A stretch of 43,999 nt of DNA, taken from assembly GCF_014653435.1 (NCBI RefSeq), contig NZ_BNAO01000001.1, forward strand, positions 405,931 to 449,929. Direction: 5' to 3'. The notes under the pieces are model-generated. The model did no database searches. It saw nothing but the letters and a program-made list of their open reading frames with translations, and was not told where the DNA came from. Below are positions 18,401 through 25,585 of this stretch, piece by piece. Each line of letters opens with the position of its first letter. The stretch's first letter is position 1. The position numbers and the translations under genes were made by a program. The stretch comes from Alishewanella longhuensis. Lineage in GTDB: Bacteria; Pseudomonadota; Gammaproteobacteria; Enterobacterales; Alteromonadaceae.

Positions 18401-19106
18401 TCCACTCTCGCGCTTTGGTGTTTTTCACTTTAGTGGTGGGCAAGGTAACGCCATCTTCTTCAAAAATGGCGGCCAGCATGGCTTTTAGCGTGTCCATTTT
18501 GCCTTCTTTGGCATGGACGGCACTGACCAGTTTTTCAATATGCCGTAGTTTATGGCCGCTGCTGACTAAACTAAAGGTCGCGGCTAAGCGGCGTAGTTTG
18601 ACGCTATCGGCATTATTGCCACGCAGGGCGGCGGCATCGTTTTGAATAATACTGCGGTATTCGCTGGTGGCACTGACTTTGGCTGACACTTGCACATCGG
18701 GGCGGGCGCGCATCGCAGCGGCCCAATCGCTATAGCTTAGGGCTTTTACGCCTTCACTACTTTGCGTTAAGTAAAAATCGCTTTGATAAGGCGCCGCCAC
18801 AAAGCGATAATCCACGCCACCTTCGCTTTTGCGCGTTAATACGACCTGACAGACATCACCGCCTTCGCGTTGATATTCGTAAATGAGGTAGCTGTTGGAA
18901 AACGGCAGATAAAACTCATCGAATTTCTTACGTGTTTTCGGCACTACGCGGTTGGGCTGCTCGCCATAAAATACGGGCACTAAACGTTGTAACGTGGTTT
19001 TGCCCGAGGCATTGGTACCACAAATATTGGTATGCTGATCCAGCTGTAATTCGACCACACCCGGCAGGTGGGTATGGATAAGCACAATACGGAGTAATTG
19101 AGACAT
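15441..19106 (-). CDS. SMC-like ATPase of a condensin/Wadjet-like complex (MukB/MksB/JetC-like)
   Basis: This 1221-residue protein opens the operon and should be the DNA-translocating motor. The N-terminal head has Walker A GTNASGKTT (30-38). The C-terminal head has a signature-like SSSHG motif (1108-1112), where SMC proteins carry LSGG(E/Q), and Walker B IHWPIDE with Asp1142-Glu1143. Between about 240 and 1000 lies a very long coiled coil, rich in Gln, Leu and Glu, including many Gln runs; a central break near residues 550-600 (LRLHYNGWEQKLGKVLDERLL area) fits a hinge. This organisation is that of the MukB/JetC branch. The start is supported by AGGA 7 bases upstream. Gln-rich codons CAG/CAA dominate the coil. 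The role in foreign-DNA exclusion is inferred from the linked Toprim gene. Confidence 0.85.
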   Translation of the reverse strand: MSQLLRIVLIHTHLPGVVELQLDQHTNICGTNASGKTTLQRLVPVFYGEQPNRVVPKTRKKFDEFYLPFSNSYLIYEYQREGGDVCQVVLTRKSEGGVDYRFVAAPYQSDFYLTQSSEGVKALSYSDWAAAMRARPDVQVSAKVSATSEYRSIIQNDAAALRGNNADSVKLRRLAATFSLVSSGHKLRHIEKLVSAVHAKEGKMDTLKAMLAAIFEEDGVTLPTTKVKNTKAREWIQQMRQSMRLDKLQQDFERLKQLALQLDGAEAQLAALLPLLQQDESSQKLKKADAEQQVNTLRGQLLALKEQYNAQQLEQNGKLSKAEADLHETSARLDQLQQRFDDYDAKDMPKLQRDTDALPLWRETLQEVLEQYQLMVEQHGDLERQLEQRKAKLAEAFNRLSEQHRAKARQLQQQKDATREQQDGKLALLEQAFQSRLQQAQQQFAEQLTQLSSAIAVLQSQLTSSPLTEVEHDELRAAELRLEQAQQQAQQQARQLQQLQQQYQQARQAREQADQQLEQSRKALHSAEQQLQQLHRQLTPEQGSLRHYLRLHYNGWEQKLGKVLDERLLERQDLQPQLLDLTNSVYGLTLELSAIDTPDYAQDEAAIRHRIHAAEQQSQQATTNKAQAEKLLKERFEQAELIRAQVEQAEWQFTQSEQNIEYARDARNRLQAQQRELIKQRQSSVRSELSSQQQQLDKLKQQQQQDLQALKDDHNNQKMELKTDWQAELQVFDEQIDELERQLEHKREDNKNQIKELQQAFNEELSAKGIDPRRLTELKQKQDQLKTEIKATENRQDELTAWQKFISLDWQQLRPQLLAQETELKQQQRSIKQALEQLKTDYSNQQKKLEEQKRQQQELMTQAEQLLLQLKPVLAKLLELHLASVTPATLQSSADSIERLSRANEALEQRSKLDSALKLALEQFESVLSKDAGPEFLDRLEHEKRKLPDYAGKRQQLPILQNLLEILKGQQQQLLEMGENIGGDLKKFFTVFSDINRRIALQSRRLSEAVADDLVLEGISRSEVRILSTIDELGFWQPLKHFAKLYDDWGASGKALPSEQYLNALADVVDLLRADEQYTIESLLRLELHLSEGGSELVIKNDRQLLESSSHGMAYLILCKYLLAFTRLLRGEAKVTIHWPIDEIGTLAYHNVEKLFTACSSNNIVIVGAFPNPESDVLMLFQHRYLIEPSQQDPTKRQLKRIQPKVSRLAERLAQKQQEAS

Positions 19107-19184
19107 AGCGCATCCTGTCGGCGGCGCTAAGAGGCAGCACCGCTATCTTCTATTTTCTGCGGCTTATTATCCATGGAATGGCTG

Positions 19185-19221
19185 AAAATGCCAGTTGCAA
19201 ATGTGGTAGGTGCAACTGGCA
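19185..19221 (-). terminator. Rho-independent terminator of the DUF418 gene
   Basis: TGCCAGTTGCA (19189-19199) and TGCAACTGGCA (19211-19221) form a perfect 11-bp stem with an 11-base loop. Read on the minus strand, the stem is followed by TTTT (19188-19185). It lies just after the DUF418 stop and separates that gene from the condensin-like operon, whose promoter must therefore lie within about 19107-19185. Confidence 0.8.
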
Positions 19222-19241
19222 GTATTGGTTAGTAATGCAGT

Positions 19242-20396
19242 TTATTGATTAGAATGGAGCGCCTTCGCCTGATCGGGCTCTGGGCGTTTACTTAACCGCC
19301 GCCACAACCATTCCATCGGACCTTGCTGGAAATAGCGCGTGTAGAGTTGACTAAACAGCAATTGGGCGCCAATCATCATTATGGCTATGCTTAGCAACTG
19401 CAATCTATCTAAAGTCGCGAACCAGTCTGGCTTGATGACTCGGAATAGCAGCACCATTACTAGCGTTTGGCTTAAGTAAAGGGTCAACGCTAAGCGGCCA
19501 CAGGGTGCTAGACATTGCTGTAGCCCGGGTGAGTGCCGGAATTTAATCAACAGACTGGCAAAGCTTAATGCCATCATCACCTCAGCGATATAAGCCCAAG
19601 GCAGTATGCCACTAAGCGTTAGCATATAGTGACTTATGCTATCTAACCAGATGACAGTGCCGCTTAAGAGTAAGCTACCGCAAAACAGCAAGGCGATTTG
19701 CTTAGTGTTATAACCTAGCTCAAACCAATGGGTTTTATAAAGCGCAATACCTAGCAGCATGAGCGCCGAGGTATACCATAAAATACCCAAAACAAAAGCT
19801 AGCGCCATAAATGCACTTAACTGAAGATTTTCTATGACTTGCGGTAAGTAAGATCCAGTCCAAATGGCGATCTGTTGCGCTACCATCTCAGCGTTAGCAA
19901 GCTCCACTTCTCTAGCAACAGCAGAGAATAAATACATTAAGCTGATTAAAGTAGGGAAAATCATACCAATGCAGAAAAAGCGGATGGCCTTGCGCCAAAG
20001 CTCAGCAGCAGTAAGCTGAAAATAACCGCGTTTCAACAAAAAAAGCCCAGTTAATGCATACCAAAGCAAAACATCACCAAACCAAATTAGCCAGCCGTGA
20101 ATTAGCCCTAATAGCAGCAGCCAATATAGGCGGCGCTTGAGATAGTCGGCACCGTACTTTTCTGCGATTAAATATAAGCCCACACCAAATAAGATACTAA
20201 ACAGGCTGATAAAACGACCTTTAATAAAGAGCGTTTGAATATTGTAAAGCAAGGTGTCGGTGCTGCTTGGCGCAATTTCTGTCCATTGCAGACTGTGGGC
20301 ATAATCGGGTGGGAAGGCAAAGGCGAAGATATTCATTAGTAATAACGCTAATACTGCCAGGCCGCGGATCATATCCAATTGTTGCATCCGTTGCAT
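19242..20396 (-). CDS. DUF418/YeiB-family membrane protein
   Basis: This 384-residue protein has about ten hydrophobic segments. The N terminus LDMIRGLAVLALLLMNI and the FSILFGVGLY motif near residue 68 are characteristic of the YeiB/DUF418 group. The C-terminal DUF418 part has the GRLALTLYLSQTL stretch near 305. These proteins are related to acyltransferase-3 and heparan-alpha-glucosaminide acetyltransferase folds and may be membrane acyltransferases; no substrate is established. AGGAG precedes the ATG by 6 bases. The gene ends in a clear terminator. Nothing nearby points to a pathway. Confidence 0.88.
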   Translation of the reverse strand: MQRMQQLDMIRGLAVLALLLMNIFAFAFPPDYAHSLQWTEIAPSSTDTLLYNIQTLFIKGRFISLFSILFGVGLYLIAEKYGADYLKRRLYWLLLLGLIHGWLIWFGDVLLWYALTGLFLLKRGYFQLTAAELWRKAIRFFCIGMIFPTLISLMYLFSAVAREVELANAEMVAQQIAIWTGSYLPQVIENLQLSAFMALAFVLGILWYTSALMLLGIALYKTHWFELGYNTKQIALLFCGSLLLSGTVIWLDSISHYMLTLSGILPWAYIAEVMMALSFASLLIKFRHSPGLQQCLAPCGRLALTLYLSQTLVMVLLFRVIKPDWFATLDRLQLLSIAIMMIGAQLLFSQLYTRYFQQGPMEWLWRRLSKRPEPDQAKALHSNQ

Positions 20397-20518
20397 GTTA
20401 ACTCCTGATAAATGTTTAAATAATGTTTCTTTTAGGTATCCACAATAGCATGGTGTTGATAAATCACAATGGCTTAAACAAGGTGTTGTGTGGGGAATTG
20501 CATAAAAGGGTAGTGTGA

Positions 20519-21139
20519 TTAAGCCGTGTTTTCCGGCGCGGTAATCTGGATAGCGCCGGCACTGATGTTTTGCAATTGCTGGGTAAAGGTATCACTGCTT
20601 TCAGCTGGCAGTAACAGCTTTAGCAACACAGTTTGCTGATAGTCTGCGCTTAGCAGTTCGCCGCCATATTGCGCCAGTAGTTGGCGGATGCGGGCCTCAA
20701 AGGCAAAGTCGGTGTTGATACTAAGCTGCACTTTGGGGCTTAGCGTAACAAGGGTGGCCAACTGACTGGCTTGTGATACTGCAGCCGAATAAGCCCGTAC
20801 CAAGCCGCCTGCACCAAGTTTAATACCACCAAAATAGCGCACCACTACGGCCAGGCTATTGCCCAGCTCTCGCTCAGTTAACACATGTAGCATAGGCTTA
20901 CCGGCGGTACCGTTTGGCTCGCCATCGTCGCTAAAGGCTTGAGTTTGCGGTTGCCGGGTATTGCCAATAATATAGGCCCAGCAAACATGGGCGGCATCTT
21001 TATAGCGCTCACGATAATGCTGCACCCATTGCATCGCCTGCTCGCGGTCCGTCACCGGCTGCAAAAAGGTTAAAAACTCACTGTTTTTTTCCGTAAGGCT
21101 ATGTGCTACCGAGGCGGCTAGTACTGTATAGGAGCTCAT
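20519..21139 (-). CDS. yigZ: YigZ/IMPACT-family protein
   Basis: This 206-residue cytoplasmic protein has an N-terminal IMPACT (UPF0029) domain with the conserved stretch FSDDGEPNGTAGKPML (about 69-84) and the glycine-rich VVRYFGGIKLGAGGLVRAYS region (about 98-117), followed by a DUF1949 ferredoxin-like C-terminal domain. It has the usual length for the family. Homologues are widespread; eukaryotic IMPACT modulates GCN2, but the bacterial role is not settled. It lies in a minus-strand run between the S41 peptidase and the DUF418 gene, with separating gaps, so it is probably its own transcription unit. Confidence 0.92.
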   Translation of the reverse strand: MSSYTVLAASVAHSLTEKNSEFLTFLQPVTDREQAMQWVQHYRERYKDAAHVCWAYIIGNTRQPQTQAFSDDGEPNGTAGKPMLHVLTERELGNSLAVVVRYFGGIKLGAGGLVRAYSAAVSQASQLATLVTLSPKVQLSINTDFAFEARIRQLLAQYGGELLSADYQQTVLLKLLLPAESSDTFTQQLQNISAGAIQITAPENTA

Positions 21140-21183
21140 CGGTGATCATTCAAGCTTTATTGAGAAATAGGCAGGTATTATAA

Positions 21184-21221
21184 ACATAAAAAACCGGCAG
21201 CTGCGCAAAGCTACCGGTTTT
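21184..21221 (-). terminator. Rho-independent terminator of the S41 peptidase gene
   Basis: AAAACCGG (21190-21197) pairs with CCGGTTTT (21214-21221), and AGC (21199-21201) with GCT (21210-21212) after one mismatch. On the minus strand the stem runs into six T residues, ending the peptidase transcript before yigZ. On the plus strand TTTTG follows, so weak bidirectional use is possible. Confidence 0.8.
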
Positions 21222-21248
21222 GTTCGATAATAACTAAACTCAAGCTAT

Positions 21249-23450
21249 CTAATTTGTCTCAATATACTTAATGGCTCTGTCCAATACCTCGTCTTTACCT
21301 GCCTTGATGCCCGCAATTGTTGGTAACACTTCTATATCGGGTACTATGCCAATACGTTGCGTAGGAGTTTTGTCTGGGTAAAAAACGCCGATGCCAGATA
21401 ACACAGTGGAATTGCCACCAGGCAACAGAATCTCTGAAACATTACCGTCGGCACCTGCCGTGGTGCTGCCAATAACTTTGGCTTTAGGCGCACCGCGAAA
21501 CGCCATAGTGGTATATTCCGCCTGGCTTTGTGTTTGTTCGTTGATCAGAATAGCTATTTTACCGTTATAGTATCTGGGGTTTACCTTACCAACACTAACG
21601 GGTGCGTTCCAATTGAACTGGCCAGGATTACTCGGGTGCATTTTGGTAAAGCGTGCAAAAGCATAAGGTCGTGGATAGAGATATTCACTTAAACTAAAGA
21701 CCACAAACTGCGACGGATAGTTACGAATATCAATAATTAATCCCTTAGTATCAGAGAATTGCCGCATCATTTTATCAAGATTTACTCCAGCAATTTTATC
21801 TAAACGGATATAACCGATATCTGGCGTAATTCGCTGATAAGCGGTAGAACCATGCTCATGATAATAACGTTGACGCTCAATCGCATTTAAAGCAACTAAA
21901 GGCAGTTGGAGTTGTATAGCTTGTTTGTCACGCTGTACTTGCACAGTTAATTGTTCGCTGTTGGCACGGAGTAACCACCTGGCCCAATTTCGCAGGCGGG
22001 TTGGCTCGTTGGATGCAGCAGCAAGTGGCCGCAGATACTCTAATCTTTCGCTGATGGCTTTGTTGTCAATCTGCGTGATTATATCGCCGACTTTAATAGG
22101 TAAATCTTCCTGATAAACTTTGTAAACCACGGCTTGTTGCTCGACAAAGCGCACATCAACTGGTGCAATATTATTTCCGATATATTGCCGTAACAGACTA
22201 AGATCTGCGGCACCGAATTGGCTATGCGTATCATGTATCGCATAAACCACTTTTGCTAATGCCAATTGATAATCCAGCTCCGACTTAGCTAAAACGACTG
22301 TGGGAATGGCATCTAGCAAAACTTGCTCCCAAGGTTGCTCTGCTAAATCACGATAGGGCGAGTAATAGTGAATAATATTCCATAATCTAAATAAGGCCAG
22401 TAATCTAAACCCCGAATCCTCAGCGCTTATGCCTAAGTACGGTTTTTCATTGAATATCGGATTACCCACGCCTGGCGCGGGCTTAACCCAATAGTGTAAG
22501 GTGGGGAGCTCTGCGGCAAAAATATTAGCCAGCTGCTCGTTTAGTTCGCCCGATAGTCCCCAACTAAGCCAAAATTGTGCGGGGTGTACCAAAGCAGCCC
22601 CGTTGCTTTGTTTACACTTAGTACAGGGTGTTAGCTTACCAAGTTGACTGATCCATGTAACCAGTAGTTGGTCTCTCTCGGTATTAGATGCAGACAACAA
22701 CTTAGGAATGAGCCGGAACAGCTCCGCATCCATACTGATATTGCCCTTGGCAGACTCAGGGTGGTAATACTTAACAAAGCCCCATACCTTAGCTAGTATC
22801 GCCAGATGCTGTTGTTGTGTAGTGGAAAGCTGGCTGATTCGAATGCCCGAATCTTGCTCAAATTGGTGGAGTTCATTGGCAAAAAAGGTACGTCTGGGGG
22901 CTTTTTCAAGAGGCACACCATCCAGTGTTAGGCTTAAGTCAGCAAAATAAGCTTCACCGGTACCATCTAACATAGCACCGAAAGCTATACGGTCAACACT
23001 AGATGAAACATCGATGGGCAGTTCAACCTGTTGCCATGCTTGGCTGCCGGTAATGAGTTTGTCTTGCATGTTATTGATTGCCAACATGCTTTCACCACCA
23101 TCCAATCGGATCCAGAGCCTGGCACCACCATCAGCACTAACCTGGTCTGTTTTAATCCAGCCGCTCAACGTGAGCGTTTTTCCGACAAAGTCAAATGGCA
23201 TGCCCTGCATAGCAAAGGTATAGTTCGCTGATGTATCGGCAGTGCGGCTTAAACGCAGGCTTTGACCGGTTTTCAAAGGGTGCGCAGTGTTAATAACACC
23301 TTGTTCAGAGCCTTCAATATACCAGCCTGTTGGCATTTGCTCGGTGGTCTGTGAGAAATCAAGATTTAATGAGGACGCTTTTGCCGTAACAACTTCTGAA
23401 ACAAATAACAGCGATGCGATTAGCAGCAGACGAATAACAAATCCTGTCAT
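21249..23450 (-). CDS. Exported S41-family peptidase with N-terminal beta-sandwich domain
   Basis: This 733-residue protein starts with a signal peptide (about 1-23). Residues about 28-185 look like a beta-sandwich of the carbohydrate-binding or jelly-roll kind (alternating strands, NLDFSQ start, ADLSLTLDGV end). A helical segment follows, then a PDZ-like part (about 430-500) and the S41 protease core (about 540-715). The core contains GYIRLDKI, LIIDIRNYP and the catalytic-serine region NEQTQSQAEYTTMAF with Ser642, followed by the GADGNVSEILLPGG loop. Tail-specific S41 proteases cleave periplasmic or extracellular proteins. It is probably single-gene, with a GGGGAT ribosome site and its own terminator. 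The substrate is unknown. Confidence 0.88.
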   Translation of the reverse strand: MTGFVIRLLLIASLLFVSEVVTAKASSLNLDFSQTTEQMPTGWYIEGSEQGVINTAHPLKTGQSLRLSRTADTSANYTFAMQGMPFDFVGKTLTLSGWIKTDQVSADGGARLWIRLDGGESMLAINNMQDKLITGSQAWQQVELPIDVSSSVDRIAFGAMLDGTGEAYFADLSLTLDGVPLEKAPRRTFFANELHQFEQDSGIRISQLSTTQQQHLAILAKVWGFVKYYHPESAKGNISMDAELFRLIPKLLSASNTERDQLLVTWISQLGKLTPCTKCKQSNGAALVHPAQFWLSWGLSGELNEQLANIFAAELPTLHYWVKPAPGVGNPIFNEKPYLGISAEDSGFRLLALFRLWNIIHYYSPYRDLAEQPWEQVLLDAIPTVVLAKSELDYQLALAKVVYAIHDTHSQFGAADLSLLRQYIGNNIAPVDVRFVEQQAVVYKVYQEDLPIKVGDIITQIDNKAISERLEYLRPLAAASNEPTRLRNWARWLLRANSEQLTVQVQRDKQAIQLQLPLVALNAIERQRYYHEHGSTAYQRITPDIGYIRLDKIAGVNLDKMMRQFSDTKGLIIDIRNYPSQFVVFSLSEYLYPRPYAFARFTKMHPSNPGQFNWNAPVSVGKVNPRYYNGKIAILINEQTQSQAEYTTMAFRGAPKAKVIGSTTAGADGNVSEILLPGGNSTVLSGIGVFYPDKTPTQRIGIVPDIEVLPTIAGIKAGKDEVLDRAIKYIETN

Positions 23451-23571
23451 GGGGTATCCCCTTTAGCAAGCGGTACAGATTTTTTGAGTTATTGTTAAGC
23501 ATCACCATAAAATAATGTTTTTAGGATTGCAATAATGTTTTACCTGTAAACTAATTGTTTTATCTTGCTAT

Positions 23572-23598
23572 GCTGTGGGTGAGGATACTCAGCACAGC
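23572..23598 (-). terminator. Stem-loop downstream of fumC
   Basis: GCTGTG (23572-23577) with CACAGC (23593-23598), and TGAG (23580-23583) with CTCA (23588-23591), form an interrupted hairpin 24 bases beyond the fumC stop. It is followed on the minus strand by an A-rich rather than T-rich stretch, so terminator function is uncertain. Confidence 0.4.
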
Positions 23599-23621
23599 AA
23601 GAGTGTATTTGTAGCCCTCGT

Positions 23622-24989
23622 CTAGTTCTTTGTAAGTTTCGCCGGATCTAACAATTGCGCTAGTTCATCACGGCTAATATCGGTTTGCTCGGCGGCAACA
23701 TCTAAAATAGGGCGTTGCTGCTGATAGGCCAGCTTGGCAATAGCGGCGGCTTTGTCGTAACCAATACGGCTATTTAATGCGGTAACCAGGATAGGGTTTT
23801 GCGCCAAGCTTTTCGCAATATTCTGCTCGTTTACTGTAAAGCTGTTAACGGCCTGATTCGCTAATGCCCGGCAGCTACCACTGAGCAAACTTATGGCTTG
23901 CAGCAGGTTATCGGCCACCAAGGGTAGCATTACATTAAGCTCAAAATTCCCTGATTGTGCGGCAATACTTATAGCGGTATCGCAGCCAAACACCTGAGCG
24001 CAGGCCATGGCAACGGCTTCCGGTATTACCGGATTCACCTTGCCCGGCATAATAGAAGAGCCGGGCTGTAACGCGGCTAAACTAATTTCCGCTAAGCCCG
24101 ATAAAGGGCCTGAGTTCATCCAGCGCAAGTCGTTTGCTATCTTCAATAACGCTGCAGCAAGTGTTTTTAAGCTACCCGAGAGGGCTAGGGCGCCGTCTTG
24201 TGAGCTTAAATTAAAAAAGAAGTCTTTGCTTGGGCTTAGCGTTAAGCCCGTCTGGGCGCTAAGTTGGGTGGCAAAACGGTGAGCAAATTCAGGATGGGCA
24301 TTAATGCCTGAGCCCACCGCTGTGCCACCCTGTGCTAACTGGCTTAATAGCGGAATGTGTTGTTTTATCAGGATCTGTGCATGACTAAGCTGGCTGTGCC
24401 AGCCACCTAACACCTGCGCAAAAGTGACCGGCATCGCATCCATTAAATGGGTACGACCGGTTTTCACGATATGACCAATAGCGGCAGATTTAACATCAAG
24501 CGCCTGCTGTAATTCCGTTAATGCTGGCAGTAGCTGGTGTTGTAACGCGAGTAAACTGCTTAATTGAATGGCAGTAGGAATGGTATCGTTGCTGCTTTGC
24601 CCAAGGTTAACATGATCATTAGGATGCACTTTATGGCCACTGAGTTTAGTGGCTAAGGTGGCCAGCACTTCATTAACATTCATATTACTGCTGGTGCCAG
24701 AACCGGTTTGGTAAACACTTACCGGAAACTGGCTAAAATCTGGCGTATTTAATAGCTGCTCTGCCGCCTGGGTAATCGCTTTTGCCTCTGCTTCAGGCAA
24801 TAAGTGCAAATTGGCATTGGTTAACGCGGCGGCTTTTTTAATCTGCAGTAAGGCCTGAATAAAACCTACCGGCATTGGCTTGTTGCTAATTTGGAAATTC
24901 TGCACTGCGCGCTGCGTTTGTGCCTGATACAGTGCCTCGGCTGGTACCTGTAGCTCACCCATGGAATCACGTTCGATACGATATTGCAT
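23622..24989 (-). CDS. fumC: Class II fumarase (iron-independent fumarate hydratase)
   Basis: This 455-residue enzyme interconverts fumarate and malate in the TCA cycle without an iron-sulfur cluster. The superfamily motifs are intact: GSGTSSN (96-102), SSNDT (132-136), TGRTHL (177-182), and the signature GSSIMPGKVNP (310-320), whose MPGKVNP form favours fumarase over aspartase (MPAKVNP). It sits 2 bases after the fagA-like gene, whose last codons supply the AGGAG ribosome site, so the two are coupled. A strong Fur box precedes the pair. In Pseudomonas aeruginosa the fagA-fumC-sodA operon is iron-repressed, and the same logic is likely here: replacing Fe-S fumarases when iron is short. No sodA is present next to it. 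Confidence 0.92.
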   Translation of the reverse strand: MQYRIERDSMGELQVPAEALYQAQTQRAVQNFQISNKPMPVGFIQALLQIKKAAALTNANLHLLPEAEAKAITQAAEQLLNTPDFSQFPVSVYQTGSGTSSNMNVNEVLATLATKLSGHKVHPNDHVNLGQSSNDTIPTAIQLSSLLALQHQLLPALTELQQALDVKSAAIGHIVKTGRTHLMDAMPVTFAQVLGGWHSQLSHAQILIKQHIPLLSQLAQGGTAVGSGINAHPEFAHRFATQLSAQTGLTLSPSKDFFFNLSSQDGALALSGSLKTLAAALLKIANDLRWMNSGPLSGLAEISLAALQPGSSIMPGKVNPVIPEAVAMACAQVFGCDTAISIAAQSGNFELNVMLPLVADNLLQAISLLSGSCRALANQAVNSFTVNEQNIAKSLAQNPILVTALNSRIGYDKAAAIAKLAYQQQRPILDVAAEQTDISRDELAQLLDPAKLTKN

Positions 24990-24991
24990 AC

Positions 24992-25363
24992 TTACTCCTG
25001 GCAGTAAAAAATTTGATTAAGGCTGGCCTGCAGCGCAAGTTGCCGTTTTTGGCCGTTGCGCTGCACAGTATAAAGCTGGTTTAACGCCAGCATGGGGCGA
25101 TAGAGCTGATCCAGGCAACATTGATAAACTGGCTGCTGAGCTTTATGAAACATGGCGGCACGCGCCAGGTTAAACAAGCCCTGACGTAAACACCATTCTT
25201 GTAATAACAGATTATTACTTTGTTGTAATTGTGCGGCGATACGGCAGCAACTGGCGGTATAGTCGGCAATCAGGCGTGGATAATGTTGCTTGGGGTCAAA
25301 AGGGGCCAGTAACTGTTTCTCTAGTCGAAACAACGTATGCCAGGGCGAAGTGGTTGTGGTCAT
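24992..25363 (-). CDS. FagA-like small protein, Fur-associated, first gene of the fumC operon
   Basis: This 123-residue cytoplasmic, mostly helical protein has no recognisable catalytic motif. Its position (first gene, directly before fumC and directly after a Fur box) and the N-terminal pattern (PWHTLFRLEKQLL, then a conserved-looking HYPRLIADYTASC) resemble FagA of pseudomonads, whose function is unknown. Its sequence also has many Cys, Gln and Leu residues. A GGAGG ribosome site lies 5 bases before the ATG. The assignment as FagA is from context and weak similarity by eye. Confidence 0.65.
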   Translation of the reverse strand: MTTTTSPWHTLFRLEKQLLAPFDPKQHYPRLIADYTASCCRIAAQLQQSNNLLLQEWCLRQGLFNLARAAMFHKAQQPVYQCCLDQLYRPMLALNQLYTVQRNGQKRQLALQASLNQIFYCQE

Positions 25364-25385
25364 AAAACCTCCGGAACTTTATGTA

Positions 25386-25404
25386 AATGATAATAGTTAT
25401 CATT
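25386..25404. promoter_or_regulatory. Fur box upstream of the fagA-like/fumC operon
   Basis: AATGATAATAGTTATCATT is a near-perfect 19-bp palindrome. It fits the Fur 7-1-7 form TGATAAT-N-ATTATCA with one mismatch. It lies 23 bp before the start of the first gene, so Fur-Fe2+ binding would block its promoter. Confidence 0.88.
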
Positions 25405-25543
25405 ATTGCAAAGTCAAGGGTTAATAGTAATGTTGTTGTGATGACTGCTAATACAGCATCAAGTCGCAAAGCGAACCAAGGGGGGAGTTAAAAGGGGCTA
25501 GCGGTAGAGCGATAACAAATTGACTGAGCAAGAAGGTAAATCA

Positions 25544-25559
25544 GGGGGCCAACGCCCCC
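25544..25559 (-). terminator. GC-rich hairpin after the DUF3083-like gene
   Basis: GGGGGC (25544-25549) and GCCCCC (25554-25559) form a 6-bp GC stem with a 4-base loop, 26 bases past the stop at 25586. On the minus strand it is followed by TGATTTACC, which has few T residues, so it is a moderate terminator candidate. Confidence 0.55.
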
Positions 25560-25585
25560 ATATTAAACGTAACAGCGGTAATAGG

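Noticed and set aside
12714..19106. Housekeeping MukBEF
   Set aside because: The fused Toprim nuclease gene, SMC-first order and the small size of the MukF-like protein differ from smtA-mukFEB.
23622..24989. Aspartate ammonia-lyase instead of fumarase
   Set aside because: The signature reads MPGKVNP as in fumarase C rather than MPAKVNP, and the Fur box with a fagA-like partner fits fumC.
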